DNA of 64,000 nucleotides from an uncultured Paracoccaceae bacterium (GTDB lineage Bacteria; Pseudomonadota; Alphaproteobacteria; Rhodobacterales; Rhodobacteraceae), in contig CALKXV010000006.1 in assembly GCA_938005545.1 (NCBI GenBank), positions 61,141 to 125,140 on the forward strand. Reading direction: 5' to 3'. Of this stretch, positions 49,430 to 57,754 are shown one piece after another. The notes beneath the pieces were generated by a model, which saw nothing but the letters and a program-made list of their open reading frames with translations, made no database searches and was not told the origin of the DNA. A program made the translations under genes and the position numbers. Position 1 is the stretch's first letter, and every line of letters starts with the position of its first letter.

Positions 49430-50127
49430 CGCCCGCGCCTCCGCTCAATTTCGGCCCCGACCACCATGGCAAGAAACCCTGCGATCAATAGCCCGGAACC
49501 AACGGGCAATCCCGAAAGCAACAAGGCTGCGACGGCCGATGTTAAGGCCGCTCCCAAATGCGCCAGCGTTTTGACCATTGTGCCGACCAAAGCCAGAAAC
49601 AAAATGGGCATCGCGAAATCGATCGACAGATTATCTGGCAACATCCCGCCCGCAATCGCACCTACGTAAGTACCCACGATCCAAACCGGGGTCATCAGTA
49701 CCATCGTTCCGAAAAAATAGGCCAGCTTTTCGCCCAAAAGCATCTTGGGGTGTTTTTCGTATTCGATGATTCCAAGGGCGTAACTGGCGTCCACGTTCAG
49801 ATAAGCAATCGCCAAACGCTGCTTAAAACTGGCCGCGCCCAAATGGGGTTGCAGGCTGGCGGAATACATCGCCATCCGCAGGTTCACGGCCAACCCGGCC
49901 ATAATAATCGTCCAAACGGGCGCGACTTCCGTCATCAGTTGTACGGCTGTAAACTGAGCCGCACCTGCGATCACGACAACCGACATGGCGACGGTTTGAA
50001 ACACGGACAACCCGGCTTCGATGGACACAAGGCCAAAAAGCACTGCAAACGGCCCGCCGATCACAAGGAAAGGCGCGCTTGCATAGCATCCTTGCGCAAA
50101 GGCTGATTTTTCGGTGGTGGTGGACAT
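49426..50127 (-). CDS. azlC: AzlC-family exporter subunit
   Basis: 233 aa, six to seven membrane helices. SAPFLVIGGPFAVLFGLVS, AGAAQFTAVQLM and NLRMAMYSASLQPHL are AzlC signatures. It forms the exporter with the downstream azlD, to which it is coupled by a 4-nt overlap. The unit is divergent from fdhD, with 58 bp between the starts. Confidence 0.92.
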   Translation of the reverse strand: MSTTTEKSAFAQGCYASAPFLVIGGPFAVLFGLVSIEAGLSVFQTVAMSVVVIAGAAQFTAVQLMTEVAPVWTIIMAGLAVNLRMAMYSASLQPHLGAASFKQRLAIAYLNVDASYALGIIEYEKHPKMLLGEKLAYFFGTMVLMTPVWIVGTYVGAIAGGMLPDNLSIDFAMPILFLALVGTMVKTLAHLGAALTSAVAALLLSGLPVGSGLLIAGFLAMVVGAEIERRRGR

Positions 50128-50185
50128 TGGCTCGCCCTAATCTCTTTCAGACGCGGATAACGCAGGCGGGGAGGCTTCGCAAATC

Positions 50186-51043
50186 ATGGCTCGTGATGCT
50201 AGCCATCAGTATCTGATCGCTCCGAACCCCGGAGATCGGCGCTTGACCCGATCTGTAAAGGGTGTCGATGAAACGGGGAAGGTGGCCGATATCCCCGTGG
50301 TGGAAGAACGCCCTTTGACAATTTTCCTGAACGGTCAGGAAATCGTGACGGCCATGACGATCGGCGATTACCCCGAGTATCTGGCGTTAGGGTTTCTGCG
50401 CAATCAGCGGATGCTTCAGCCGGACGAAACTGTGACCAAAGTCGATTATGACGATGACCTTGAAACCGTGGTTGTGCGCACAGATGGTTCGACCACCTAT
50501 GAAGAAAAACTGAAGAAAAAGACGCGTACCAGCGGTTGCGCCGTTGGTACGGTATTCGGTGACATGATGGAGGGTCTCGATGAACTGACACTTCCCGAAG
50601 CTTCGGTCCATACGTCTTGGCTTTATACCTTGTCGGCCACGATCAATCGCACACCTTCGATCTATCTGGAAGCTGGCGCGATCCATGGCACCGTTCTTTG
50701 CCGGCAAGATCAGCCGCTGGTCTATATGGAGGATGTTGGGCGTCATAACGCCGTCGACAAAATCGCGGGCTGGATGCTGAGCGAAAAAGAAGATGGCGGT
50801 GACAAAATTCTATACACAACCGGACGACTGACATCGGAAATGGTGATCAAGTGCGCGCTCATGGGTATCCCGGTGCTGGTTTCACGCTCAGGGTTCACGG
50901 CTTGGGGTGTGGACATCGCGCGGCAGGTCGGGATGACCTTGGTTGGACGAATGCGGGGCGCGCGCTTTACGTGCCTGTCTGGCGAAGAACGATTGGTGCG
51001 CGACGCCGAACCAAAACATGCGCAGGACAAAAAGCCCCGATGA
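50186..51043 (+). CDS. fdhD: Formate dehydrogenase accessory sulfurtransferase FdhD
   Basis: 285 aa. FdhD hands sulfur from IscS to the molybdenum cofactor of formate dehydrogenase. Conserved parts are RPLTIFLNGQEIVTAMTIGD, YPEYLALGFLRNQ and MEDVGRHNAVDKIAGWML. The catalytic loop reads KKTRTSGCAVGTVFG: the first cysteine is present but the second of the usual CxxC is glycine. It heads a run of molybdenum-cofactor genes and overlaps the next gene by ATGA. Confidence 0.93.
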   Translation: MARDASHQYLIAPNPGDRRLTRSVKGVDETGKVADIPVVEERPLTIFLNGQEIVTAMTIGDYPEYLALGFLRNQRMLQPDETVTKVDYDDDLETVVVRTDGSTTYEEKLKKKTRTSGCAVGTVFGDMMEGLDELTLPEASVHTSWLYTLSATINRTPSIYLEAGAIHGTVLCRQDQPLVYMEDVGRHNAVDKIAGWMLSEKEDGGDKILYTTGRLTSEMVIKCALMGIPVLVSRSGFTAWGVDIARQVGMTLVGRMRGARFTCLSGEERLVRDAEPKHAQDKKPR

Positions 51044-51561
51044 CCGAACCACTGACAGTCACTATCACCTATGATCGCAAGCTCTGGCGGCGCGGCATGA
51101 CCGGCTGGTGGCAAAGCGTGGTTCCGCCGGCACCGTTTGCGCAGCGCGCGATCTTCTGGGCGGTTGTTTGGTTTGTTATCGCTGTTTTAGCGGGCGCGGT
51201 GTCGATCTTTGGCGTTACACCCGGGTACGTCGTTGCGGCGTTGGTCGGTGCGGGGTTGCTGGTTGGTGTTTTCACATATCTTCAACGCACCCGCATGTCG
51301 CGGTTCTGGGATGTGATTGGTTCGCATTGGGATCAAGCTGGCGAGACCCACGCAACCTTTTCCCCGGATGGCATCACGTTGATTGACGACGTGTCGCGTC
51401 GCGAACTTAGCTGGCTCGCAGTTGACGCTATCGCCAAAGTACGGGGCGGCACTGTTCTACGTTCGGGAATTTCGATGACGATTGTCCCCGATGTGGCTTT
51501 GCCGGACGGGACGGACGCGACTGCGTTCCGCAAACAAATCAACGCATGGCGATCCCCATGA
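51040..51561 (+). CDS. YcxB-like membrane protein within the Moco operon
   Basis: 173 aa from ATG 51040 (ATGA overlap with fdhD). Two membrane helices, about residues 38-58 and 64-84 (AIFWAVVWFVIAVLAGAVSIFG; VAALVGAGLLVGVFTYL), are followed by a soluble domain with FSPDGITLIDDVSRRELSWLAVD. This is the YcxB-like layout, whose role is unknown. It overlaps mobA by ATGA. Its place between fdhD and mobA is probably co-transcription rather than a Moco function. Confidence 0.72.
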   Translation: MTEPLTVTITYDRKLWRRGMTGWWQSVVPPAPFAQRAIFWAVVWFVIAVLAGAVSIFGVTPGYVVAALVGAGLLVGVFTYLQRTRMSRFWDVIGSHWDQAGETHATFSPDGITLIDDVSRRELSWLAVDAIAKVRGGTVLRSGISMTIVPDVALPDGTDATAFRKQINAWRSP

Positions 51562-52160
51562 AGCAGCCGCTGGGTGTCATTCTTGCCGGGGGGCAATCCC
51601 GGCGTATGGGCGGTGGCGACAAAGGTTTGTTGCCGCTTGGAACGGGCAGCATTCTTGACCAGGTCATTGATCGGATCGAACCACAGGTGTCTGGGCTGGC
51701 TTTGAACGCCAATGGCGAAGCGGCGCGGTTTGCGACACTCGGCCTACCGGTTGTACCCGACAGCGTCGTAGGTTTTGCCGGACCACTTGCGGGCGTGCTT
51801 GCAGGCCTCGACTGGGCATACAAGAGTGGTGCAACCCATATCGTCACTGTCGCAGCCGATACGCCATTTTTTCCACCCGATTTGGTGCCGCGGCTTTTGC
51901 TTGGGGCGGAATCGCAAGGTTGTCCTATCGCGCTTGCTCGCACCGAAAACGGACGTCACCCAACTTTCGGCCTTTGGCCGGTCGCGTTAAAAGACGATTT
52001 GCGAACCGCGCTTGAAACCGGTGTTCGCAAGGTGGTGCAATGGACGGACAGTCACGGCACTGCCATGGTGGATTTCCCCACCGGGCGATTTGATCCCTTT
52101 TTCAACGTCAATACGCCGGATGACCTGACACTGGCGCAAAGCTATCTGGAGGGGTCATGA
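51558..52160 (+). CDS. mobA: Molybdenum cofactor guanylyltransferase MobA
   Basis: 200 aa, start chosen at ATG 51558 because it forms a 4-nt overlap with the preceding stop, matching the other junctions in the operon; 51546 is four codons longer. The nucleotidyltransferase motif is LGVILAGGQSRRMGGGDKGL. VTVAADTPFFPPDLV holds the magnesium-binding Asp, and FNVNTPDDL is near the end. It joins GMP to molybdopterin to make the bis-MGD precursor. Confidence 0.94.
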   Translation: MKQPLGVILAGGQSRRMGGGDKGLLPLGTGSILDQVIDRIEPQVSGLALNANGEAARFATLGLPVVPDSVVGFAGPLAGVLAGLDWAYKSGATHIVTVAADTPFFPPDLVPRLLLGAESQGCPIALARTENGRHPTFGLWPVALKDDLRTALETGVRKVVQWTDSHGTAMVDFPTGRFDPFFNVNTPDDLTLAQSYLEGS

Positions 52161-52651
52161 ACGTCTGGGGCGTCGTTGGTTGGAAGAATTCGGGCAAAAC
52201 CGGCTTGATGGAACGTCTGGTGACCGAGTTCGTGACGCGCGGGCTGACGGTCTCAACACTAAAGCACGCCCATCACAGCTTTGATGTGGATCACGAAGGC
52301 AAAGACAGCCACCGCCACCGCATGGCTGGCGCGACCGAGGTTCTTTTGGCAAGCCGAACCCGATGGGCTTTGATGCACGAATTGCGCAACGAAGTTGAGC
52401 CAACACTGGACGATCTGTTGTTGCGCTTGTCGCCGATCGATTTGGTGCTGGTCGAAGGATACAAGCGTGATCGCCACCCCAAAATTGAAGCACATCGCGC
52501 CGAAACCCAAAATGTCCTCATCGCGCCGGAAGATGACACGATACGCGCAATTGCATCAGACAGCGGCGCGACCGTCGAAGGCCGTCCAACGTTTGATTTG
52601 AACGACACGACATCCATCGCCGATTTCATCGCGGCCGAGCTTGGGCTGTGA
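52157..52651 (+). CDS. mobB: Molybdopterin-guanine dinucleotide biosynthesis protein MobB
   Basis: 164 aa, ATGA overlap with mobA. P-loop GVVGWKNSGKTGLMERL, then VSTLKHAHHSFDVDHEGKDSHRHRMAGA and LVLVEGYKRDRHPKIE. This P-loop GTPase family assists MobA, probably by supplying the nucleotide or handing on the cofactor. It overlaps the next gene by GTGA. Confidence 0.94.
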   Translation: MNVWGVVGWKNSGKTGLMERLVTEFVTRGLTVSTLKHAHHSFDVDHEGKDSHRHRMAGATEVLLASRTRWALMHELRNEVEPTLDDLLLRLSPIDLVLVEGYKRDRHPKIEAHRAETQNVLIAPEDDTIRAIASDSGATVEGRPTFDLNDTTSIADFIAAELGL

Positions 52652-53493
52652 TCCAGTGGGACAGTTTTTGTATGGTCGATTGGTCGGGTGGGAATGACAC
52701 CGGCCCTCGCCCGAAGAAGGATGCGATCTGGGCCGGGCTGGTTTTGGCTGGCGTCGAACAACCGCCTGTTTACCTTCGAAATAGGGTTGAAGCCTCAACG
52801 TGGCTCACCGACCTGATTGAAGCCGAACGTCGCCAGAACCGGCGATTGTTTATCGGATTCGACTTTCCGTTTGGCTATCCCAAAGGGTTCGCTCGAGTGA
52901 TCACCGGTAGTGACGATCCGTTCAGCCTTTGGGCGTACTTTGCTGAACATTTGAACGACACGCCGAAATCCAACAATCGGTTCGACTTGGCGGGTCGGCT
53001 GAACGCAAAGTTTCCGGGAATTGGCCCTTTCTGGTTCAACGGAACATCGCGCGATATCCCGCATCTTCCACGCAAAGGTCGGGATCGGCAGGGTCATGGG
53101 ATGGTTGAGCGTAGGGCGATTGAAGAAAGGGCCAAAGGAACATTTACCTGCTGGCAGATGGGCGGAGCAGGAGCTGTCGGCGGGCAGGTGATGACCGGGA
53201 CCAAGACGTTGGAAAACTTGCGGCGGAGGTTTGCGGGGGAAATTGGTGTTTGGCCGTTTGATCTTGTCGATCAACCAGTGGCCTTCGTTGAAACCTGGCC
53301 GTCAATTCTGGCCAAAGACGTTGCCGAGGAAGGTGACCTTATTAAAGACCGTGCTCAGGTTCGGCTGATGGCGCGCGCGTTGTCTCGCTTGCCGACGTCG
53401 GTGCTTCACGCCATGCTTTGTGTTGACGCGCCCGAGGAAGGTTGGATCCTCGGACTTGGCTATGAACAGGATCTAAGACACGCCTTATGCTGA
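52648..53493 (+). CDS. Uncharacterised protein in Moco operon, possibly RNase H-like
   Basis: 281 aa, GTG start overlapping mobB and an end overlapping moeA by 7 nt. Visible features: a first acidic strand FCMVDWSGGNDTG, a second strand RRLFIGFDFPFGYPKGFARV with an FDFPFG element, and a C-terminal VAFVETWPSILAKD and KDRAQVRLMARAL. The acidic residues on successive strands resemble the RNase H-like DUF429 nucleases. No catalytic site can be confirmed. The position between mobB and moeA, with overlaps on both sides, argues for a link to molybdenum-cofactor handling. Confidence 0.7.
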   Translation: MIQWDSFCMVDWSGGNDTGPRPKKDAIWAGLVLAGVEQPPVYLRNRVEASTWLTDLIEAERRQNRRLFIGFDFPFGYPKGFARVITGSDDPFSLWAYFAEHLNDTPKSNNRFDLAGRLNAKFPGIGPFWFNGTSRDIPHLPRKGRDRQGHGMVERRAIEERAKGTFTCWQMGGAGAVGGQVMTGTKTLENLRRRFAGEIGVWPFDLVDQPVAFVETWPSILAKDVAEEGDLIKDRAQVRLMARALSRLPTSVLHAMLCVDAPEEGWILGLGYEQDLRHALC

Positions 53494-54743
53494 CTCCACC
53501 CCGCCTGAAGAATGATTGTTTTGCCTTGCCGCCCGGTGTGGATTGGACGCCTGTGGACGAAGCACTTGCCCGATTGCGTAAGACGTTGACGCCAGTTGTT
53601 GGCCAAACGACTCAGCCAACAAGTGACGCATTTGGACGGATTCTGGCCGCGCCTGCTTTGGCCCATCGTTCGAATCCGCCCGGTGCAAATTCGGCAGTGG
53701 ATGGATATGGATTTACTCACGCTGCCTTGACGACAGGCGATCAACATTTGCCGCTCATGTCCGGTCGCGCGGCTGCCGGTCAACCATTTGCGGGCCAAGT
53801 GCCCCCTGGACAGGCCATTCGCATTCTGACGGGCGCGCTTTTGCCCGAAGGTGTGGACACAGTTATTCTGGAGGAAGACACGTCCACAGACGGCACGCAC
53901 ATTGCCTTTGACGGAAACCTGAAACCCGGCGCGAATACGCGGAAAGCGGGCGAAGATGTGATCAAGGGTGCGACGGCATTGCCAGCGGGCACGCGCCTCG
54001 GCGCACCGGAACTTGCGATTTTAGCGGCGACCGGCGTGCGCGATGTGACCACCTATCAGCCCTTACGGGTCGGCGTATTGTCAACTGGCAGCGAGATTGT
54101 CGAGCCGGGTGCAAGCCTTGATCCCGCACACACCTATGACGCAAATCGGCCCATGCTTTTGTCCTTGATCCGTGATTGGCAGATGCAGCCCGTCGATCTT
54201 GGCCATGTGATCGATGACCGTGACACTCTGCGCCTTCGTTTGAACGAAGCGGCCCGAAACACTGATGCCATCCTAACGTCGGGCGGTGCATCGGCGGGCG
54301 ATGAAGATCATGTCTCGGCGTTACTGAAGGAAACTGGATCATTGGCCGATTGGCGGATCGCATTGAAACCGGGTCGTCCCTTGGCACTTGGGGTTTGGGA
54401 TGGCGTGCCCGTGTTCGGCCTGCCCGGCAACCCGGTTGCAGCGCTGGTTTGCACGATGGTCTTTGCGCGCCCTGCATTTGGTGTTTTGTCCGGCGAAGGC
54501 TGGCGCAATGTCATTGGTTTCACAGTGCCCGCCGCATTTCAGAAGACCAAAAAGCCGGGACGCCGTGAATTCTTACGGGCCCGGATTAACGACCAAGGTG
54601 CCGCCGAAGTTTTTAAATCCGAAGGTTCGGGCCGCATTTCGGGATTGGCCTGGGCGGATGGCTTGGTTGAATTGGAAGATGGCGCAAGAGACATTCGCAT
54701 CGGTGATCCGGTGCGTTATATCCCTTACGCCAGCTTCAGATAG
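53487..54743 (+). CDS. moeA: Molybdopterin molybdotransferase MoeA
   Basis: 418 aa, ATG 53487 within the end of the upstream gene. MoeA motifs: RSNPPGANSAVDGYGF, VGVLSTGSEIVEPG, DAILTSGGASAGDEDHV and FGLPGNPVAALVC. The middle domain resembles MogA. It inserts molybdate into adenylylated molybdopterin. It ends the operon, convergent with the rhodanese gene 3 nt away. Confidence 0.95.
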   Translation: MLTPPRLKNDCFALPPGVDWTPVDEALARLRKTLTPVVGQTTQPTSDAFGRILAAPALAHRSNPPGANSAVDGYGFTHAALTTGDQHLPLMSGRAAAGQPFAGQVPPGQAIRILTGALLPEGVDTVILEEDTSTDGTHIAFDGNLKPGANTRKAGEDVIKGATALPAGTRLGAPELAILAATGVRDVTTYQPLRVGVLSTGSEIVEPGASLDPAHTYDANRPMLLSLIRDWQMQPVDLGHVIDDRDTLRLRLNEAARNTDAILTSGGASAGDEDHVSALLKETGSLADWRIALKPGRPLALGVWDGVPVFGLPGNPVAALVCTMVFARPAFGVLSGEGWRNVIGFTVPAAFQKTKKPGRREFLRARINDQGAAEVFKSEGSGRISGLAWADGLVELEDGARDIRIGDPVRYIPYASFR

Positions 54744-54746
54744 CGT

Positions 54747-55124
54747 TTACCCCGCTTCAGTTGGTCCGCCTGCGTCCTTCCAAGCCGGAAACCCACCTAC
54801 GTTCGATACATTCTGATAGCCCATGTCTTTTAGCGTCTTTCCAGCCAGCGCGGCCTGACCTCCCGCACCACAGACCAAAATGATCTCGGCGTCTTTTGAA
54901 AGCGCCTCGTTATGGAAATTGGTGGCCGGATCTGCCACGAACTCGATCATGCCTCGTGCAACACGATGTGCACCCGCAATCGTTCCGGACGCAGCGATTG
55001 CGCCGCTGTCGCGCACATCGACGAAGACAGCATCGCCGGATTGGTGTTTAGCGATTCCCTCGTCAGGCGTCAGTTTAGGGACGATACGGTTCGCTTCTTC
55101 TAGAAAATCGTTGGCAGTTTTCAT
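54747..55124 (-). CDS. Rhodanese-like domain protein
   Basis: 125 aa. A single rhodanese domain: FVDVRDSGAIAASGTIAGA, and the active-site loop ILVCGAGGQAALAGKTL with the catalytic cysteine. NVGGFPAWKDAGGP is the typical end. It probably moves sulfane sulfur in the cytoplasm. It lies beside moeA but on the opposite strand, with 3 nt between the stops. Confidence 0.92.
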   Translation of the reverse strand: MKTANDFLEEANRIVPKLTPDEGIAKHQSGDAVFVDVRDSGAIAASGTIAGAHRVARGMIEFVADPATNFHNEALSKDAEIILVCGAGGQAALAGKTLKDMGYQNVSNVGGFPAWKDAGGPTEAG

Positions 55125-55322
55125 CTTTGTTTCCCTTAAATTGGTGATTGTAACGCACCTTCATGGTTTGACGGAAGGTGCGATACTCTTTCGGAACTAG
55201 GTCTAGTTGACTGAAAAGGTACAAATCACAAGATCGTGCGTTTGCGTGAGCATTCTTTCACTGCGGCGAACCGCCGCGTATGGCAAGGTGCTATCAACGT
55301 CGTTCGTATGAGGGAACCAATG

Positions 55323-55919
55323 ATGAAGCTTAAAACAACCGTGTTCGCGGCTGGATTTATTGCACTTGCAAGTCTCGTGTCCGCGCAGGATGCACAAGAG
55401 TGTACAAATGTCGGTGTCGAGGATTTTTTCGATCTTGAAGAGGCGCAGGTCGTAGACGTCTACACCTGCCTCGAAGCCAAAATGGCCGATGGCTATGCAA
55501 AAGAAGGCGACGAAGTCGGTTCGTCATTCCGCGATTGGACAGTCACGGCGACGCGGGCGGCGGTTCAGGGGACGCATGGGGGGCGTTTGTTGCTGACGTA
55601 TGCGAATGATGTTGCGGCTGAGCAGTATCTGACCTTTGCAGAAGAAAACGAAATGCCTGTCGGCTCGGTGCTGGCCAAGGAATCGATTTCGCTCAGCAAA
55701 AAGAAAATGACCGCACGTCCTGGACCCTTGTTCATCATGACCAAGATGGAAGCCGGTTCCATTCCTGAAACGGACGACTGGCTTTACGGCGGTTTGCAGC
55801 CCAATGGTAAGCCTATGAAATTCAAGCAGGCTTTCTGCCACGATTGCCACTCTGGCTGGGCCGAGCAAGACAACCTTGCCTACCCCGTGGAAGAAGTTCG
55901 CGTCAGTTCGGGCGGGTAA
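55323..55919 (+). CDS. Cytochrome P460 family protein
   Basis: 198 aa from ATG 55323, with AGGGA at 55311-55315; ATG 55320 is equally in frame. The signal peptide is KLKTTVFAAGFIALASLVSA. The single heme site FCHDCHSGWAEQDN near the C-terminus is a CxxCH attachment motif. Earlier DWTVTATRAAVQGTHGGRLLLTY is the P460 fold. Cytochromes P460 oxidise hydroxylamine or bind NO in the periplasm. No other nitrification genes are near, so NO detoxification or sensing is more plausible here. Confidence 0.85.
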   Translation: MKLKTTVFAAGFIALASLVSAQDAQECTNVGVEDFFDLEEAQVVDVYTCLEAKMADGYAKEGDEVGSSFRDWTVTATRAAVQGTHGGRLLLTYANDVAAEQYLTFAEENEMPVGSVLAKESISLSKKKMTARPGPLFIMTKMEAGSIPETDDWLYGGLQPNGKPMKFKQAFCHDCHSGWAEQDNLAYPVEEVRVSSGG

Positions 55920-55950
55920 ACACTCCCCCAAAAATTCAAATGTGGTGATC

Positions 55951-55977
55951 GGGCGCTCTGAAAGGAGCGCCCTTTTT
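55951..55977 (+). terminator. Rho-independent terminator after the P460 gene
   Basis: GGGCGCTC and GAGCGCCC form an 8-bp perfect stem with a TGAAAG loop, followed by five T. It lies 32 nt after the cytochrome gene stop. Confidence 0.88.
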
Positions 55978-56067
55978 CGTGTTAATGATGCGTGCGCACG
56001 GCGGGCGTTGCGGGCAACGAGGGTGCGCGTTTACCCCTTAAAATGCAGGGATATTGGCGAATTTGCG

Positions 56068-56110
56068 ACGTCGGTATCGTGTCGGTATCACGTCGGTATC
56101 GCGTCGGTGG
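56068..56110. repeat. 11-bp tandem repeat, nearly four copies
   Basis: GTCGGTATC recurs at 56070, 56081 and 56092 and as GTCGGTGG at 56103, a strict 11-bp period with two variable bases between copies. The 555 bp between the cytochrome terminator and the Fic gene hold this array and the operator region below and no gene I can support. Confidence 0.85.
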
Positions 56111-56337
56111 ATGGATCGGTATTGCAGAACGAGCGGTAGGTTGGAGGAGCGTTCGTTAAGGGAGGTTAATGGGGGGTTTAGGTAAGAGTTTTTGAGAAGG
56201 AGTGGGCCTTTGATGCGTCGTACACCGTATCTCGCGTTGCAGACCACGTCATCTTTTGCTTTAGACGCGCGGCCGAAATTTACCAACGTTTGCTGGCCTT
56301 GGGTGTTGCTTGTCGCCATACTGGAATGACGGAATTA

Positions 56338-56475
56338 GTTCTCACTTGGTCAGAACTTGAGATAGGGATGATTCTTATCTCAAAAGCACGGCTGTTTCTG
56401 AGATAAAGATTGCTCACACCCAAAACATGAGATAGAGGTTTTCATAACTGAGAAACTGGGATGAATTTTGAGATA
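56338..56475. promoter_or_regulatory. Cluster of TGAGATA elements before fic (predicted autoregulatory operator)
   Basis: TGAGATA occurs directly at 56358-56364, 56399-56405, 56428-56434 and 56469-56475, and inverted (TATCTCA) at 56376-56382, with a near match TGAGAAA at 56449. The last copy overlaps the A of the fic start codon. The first two form a head-to-head pair with 11 bp between. An additional GTTCT/AGAAC inverted repeat lies at 56338-56356. Since the Fic protein ends in a winged-helix domain, autoregulation through these sites is likely, though inferred. Confidence 0.6.
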
Positions 56476-57611
56476 TGGACATCAAGAACTTCAAATCAGG
56501 CGCCCTTGAAGATAGATATCAGTACAAAGCCTTCCTTCCGGAAATGATCTGCCACGAGTGGGTCATCGCTGACCCAGAGTTGTCAGAATTGCTTGGCCGT
56601 GCCGATCGAGCACTTGGTGAGTTGAACGCCTTTGCGCAGTTGATTCCCGACATCGAATTTTTCATTACAGCTTATGTAGCAAAAGAAGCTGCCAAATCCA
56701 GTAGGATTGAGGGCACGCAAACAAACATCGACGATGTTTTTAAAGAGGAAGATGACATCAACCCTGAAGAACGGGACGACTGGGCTGAGGTTCAAAACTA
56801 CATCAGCGCCATTACCTATGCGATTAAAGAGCTTCAGGATTTACCCCTTTCGAACCGCTTGCTTCGACAGACCCATGAAATTCTAATGTCTGGGGTGCGC
56901 GGCGAGCACAAACAACCGGGGCATTTTCGGGAAAGCCAAAATTGGATCGGCGTCAGTCTTAAGAATGCTGTGTTCATCCCGCCACATCATGACCACGTGC
57001 CGGATTTAATGAGCGATCTGGAAGCGTTCCTGCATGCCGATGATCTCTATGTGCATCCGTTGGTACGCATCGCTATCGGACACTATCAGTTCGAAACGGT
57101 TCACCCTTTTCTGGACGGCAACGGACGCTTGGGGCGTTTGATGATATCCCTCTACCTCGCGTCAGAGGGTTTGTTGGTGAAACCCGCGCTGTACTTGTCT
57201 GACTACTTTGAGCGCAATAAGACCGCATACGTGGATCACCTGATGGCTGTACGGCAAGGCAATCATATGCGCGAGTGGTTGATTTTCTTCCTTCATGGCG
57301 TCGCGGAAACCGCGCGAGCCTCTGCGGATGTCTTTCGTAGCATCCTCAAAATCAAAGAAAGGATCGAACGCGATGTACTCCCCCGTTTCAGCTCACGTCG
57401 TCAAGATAACGCACAAGCTCTTATGCGGCATCTCTATGCTCGGCCTGTAGTAGATGTGAACCAAGCCGCCAAGATTATTGGGGCGACAACCAATACAGCC
57501 AACGCTTTGGTCGCTGACATGGTCGTGCATGGGGTACTTACCGAAATCACCGGCCAACGTAGAAACAGGCTGTTTGTTTTCAATGAATACATTGAGCTTT
57601 TCCGGAGCTAA
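56475..57611 (+). CDS. Fic family AMPylase with N-terminal inhibitory helix and C-terminal winged helix
   Basis: 378 aa. The Fic motif is ETVHPFLDGNGRLGRLMI, with catalytic His and the Asn-Gly-Arg anion hole. The N-terminal inhibitory helix is KSSRIEGTQTN, matching [ST]xxxE[GN], so it is class II: active-site ATP positioning is blocked until the glutamate moves. The flap region is QNWIGVSLKNAVFIPPHH. The C-terminal ~70 residues (VDVNQAAKIIGATTNTANALVADM) form a winged helix. Its base composition is lower in GC than neighbouring genes, and it stands between a cytochrome gene and the L10 leader, which suggests acquisition. Target unknown. Confidence 0.92.
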   Translation: MDIKNFKSGALEDRYQYKAFLPEMICHEWVIADPELSELLGRADRALGELNAFAQLIPDIEFFITAYVAKEAAKSSRIEGTQTNIDDVFKEEDDINPEERDDWAEVQNYISAITYAIKELQDLPLSNRLLRQTHEILMSGVRGEHKQPGHFRESQNWIGVSLKNAVFIPPHHDHVPDLMSDLEAFLHADDLYVHPLVRIAIGHYQFETVHPFLDGNGRLGRLMISLYLASEGLLVKPALYLSDYFERNKTAYVDHLMAVRQGNHMREWLIFFLHGVAETARASADVFRSILKIKERIERDVLPRFSSRRQDNAQALMRHLYARPVVDVNQAAKIIGATTNTANALVADMVVHGVLTEITGQRRNRLFVFNEYIELFRS

Positions 57612-57754
57612 GTACCGCGCTCGACCGGTGCGGACGTCGTGAGCTTCAGACTTGGGCCCATTCCAGCATCAGTGTGTCTCCCGCCAAATACCCCCTTCCC
57701 AAACCCCACAAAACCCTCTAAGACCCGTCCGTCCCGGGTAACTCCGGGATACTT

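Noticed and set aside
56068..56110. CRISPR array
   Set aside because: Units of 11 bp without spacers and no cas genes nearby.
56038..56319. 93-codon minus-strand frame over the 11-bp tandem repeat
   Set aside because: No start signal, and the encoded repeat looks like an accident of the DNA repeat.
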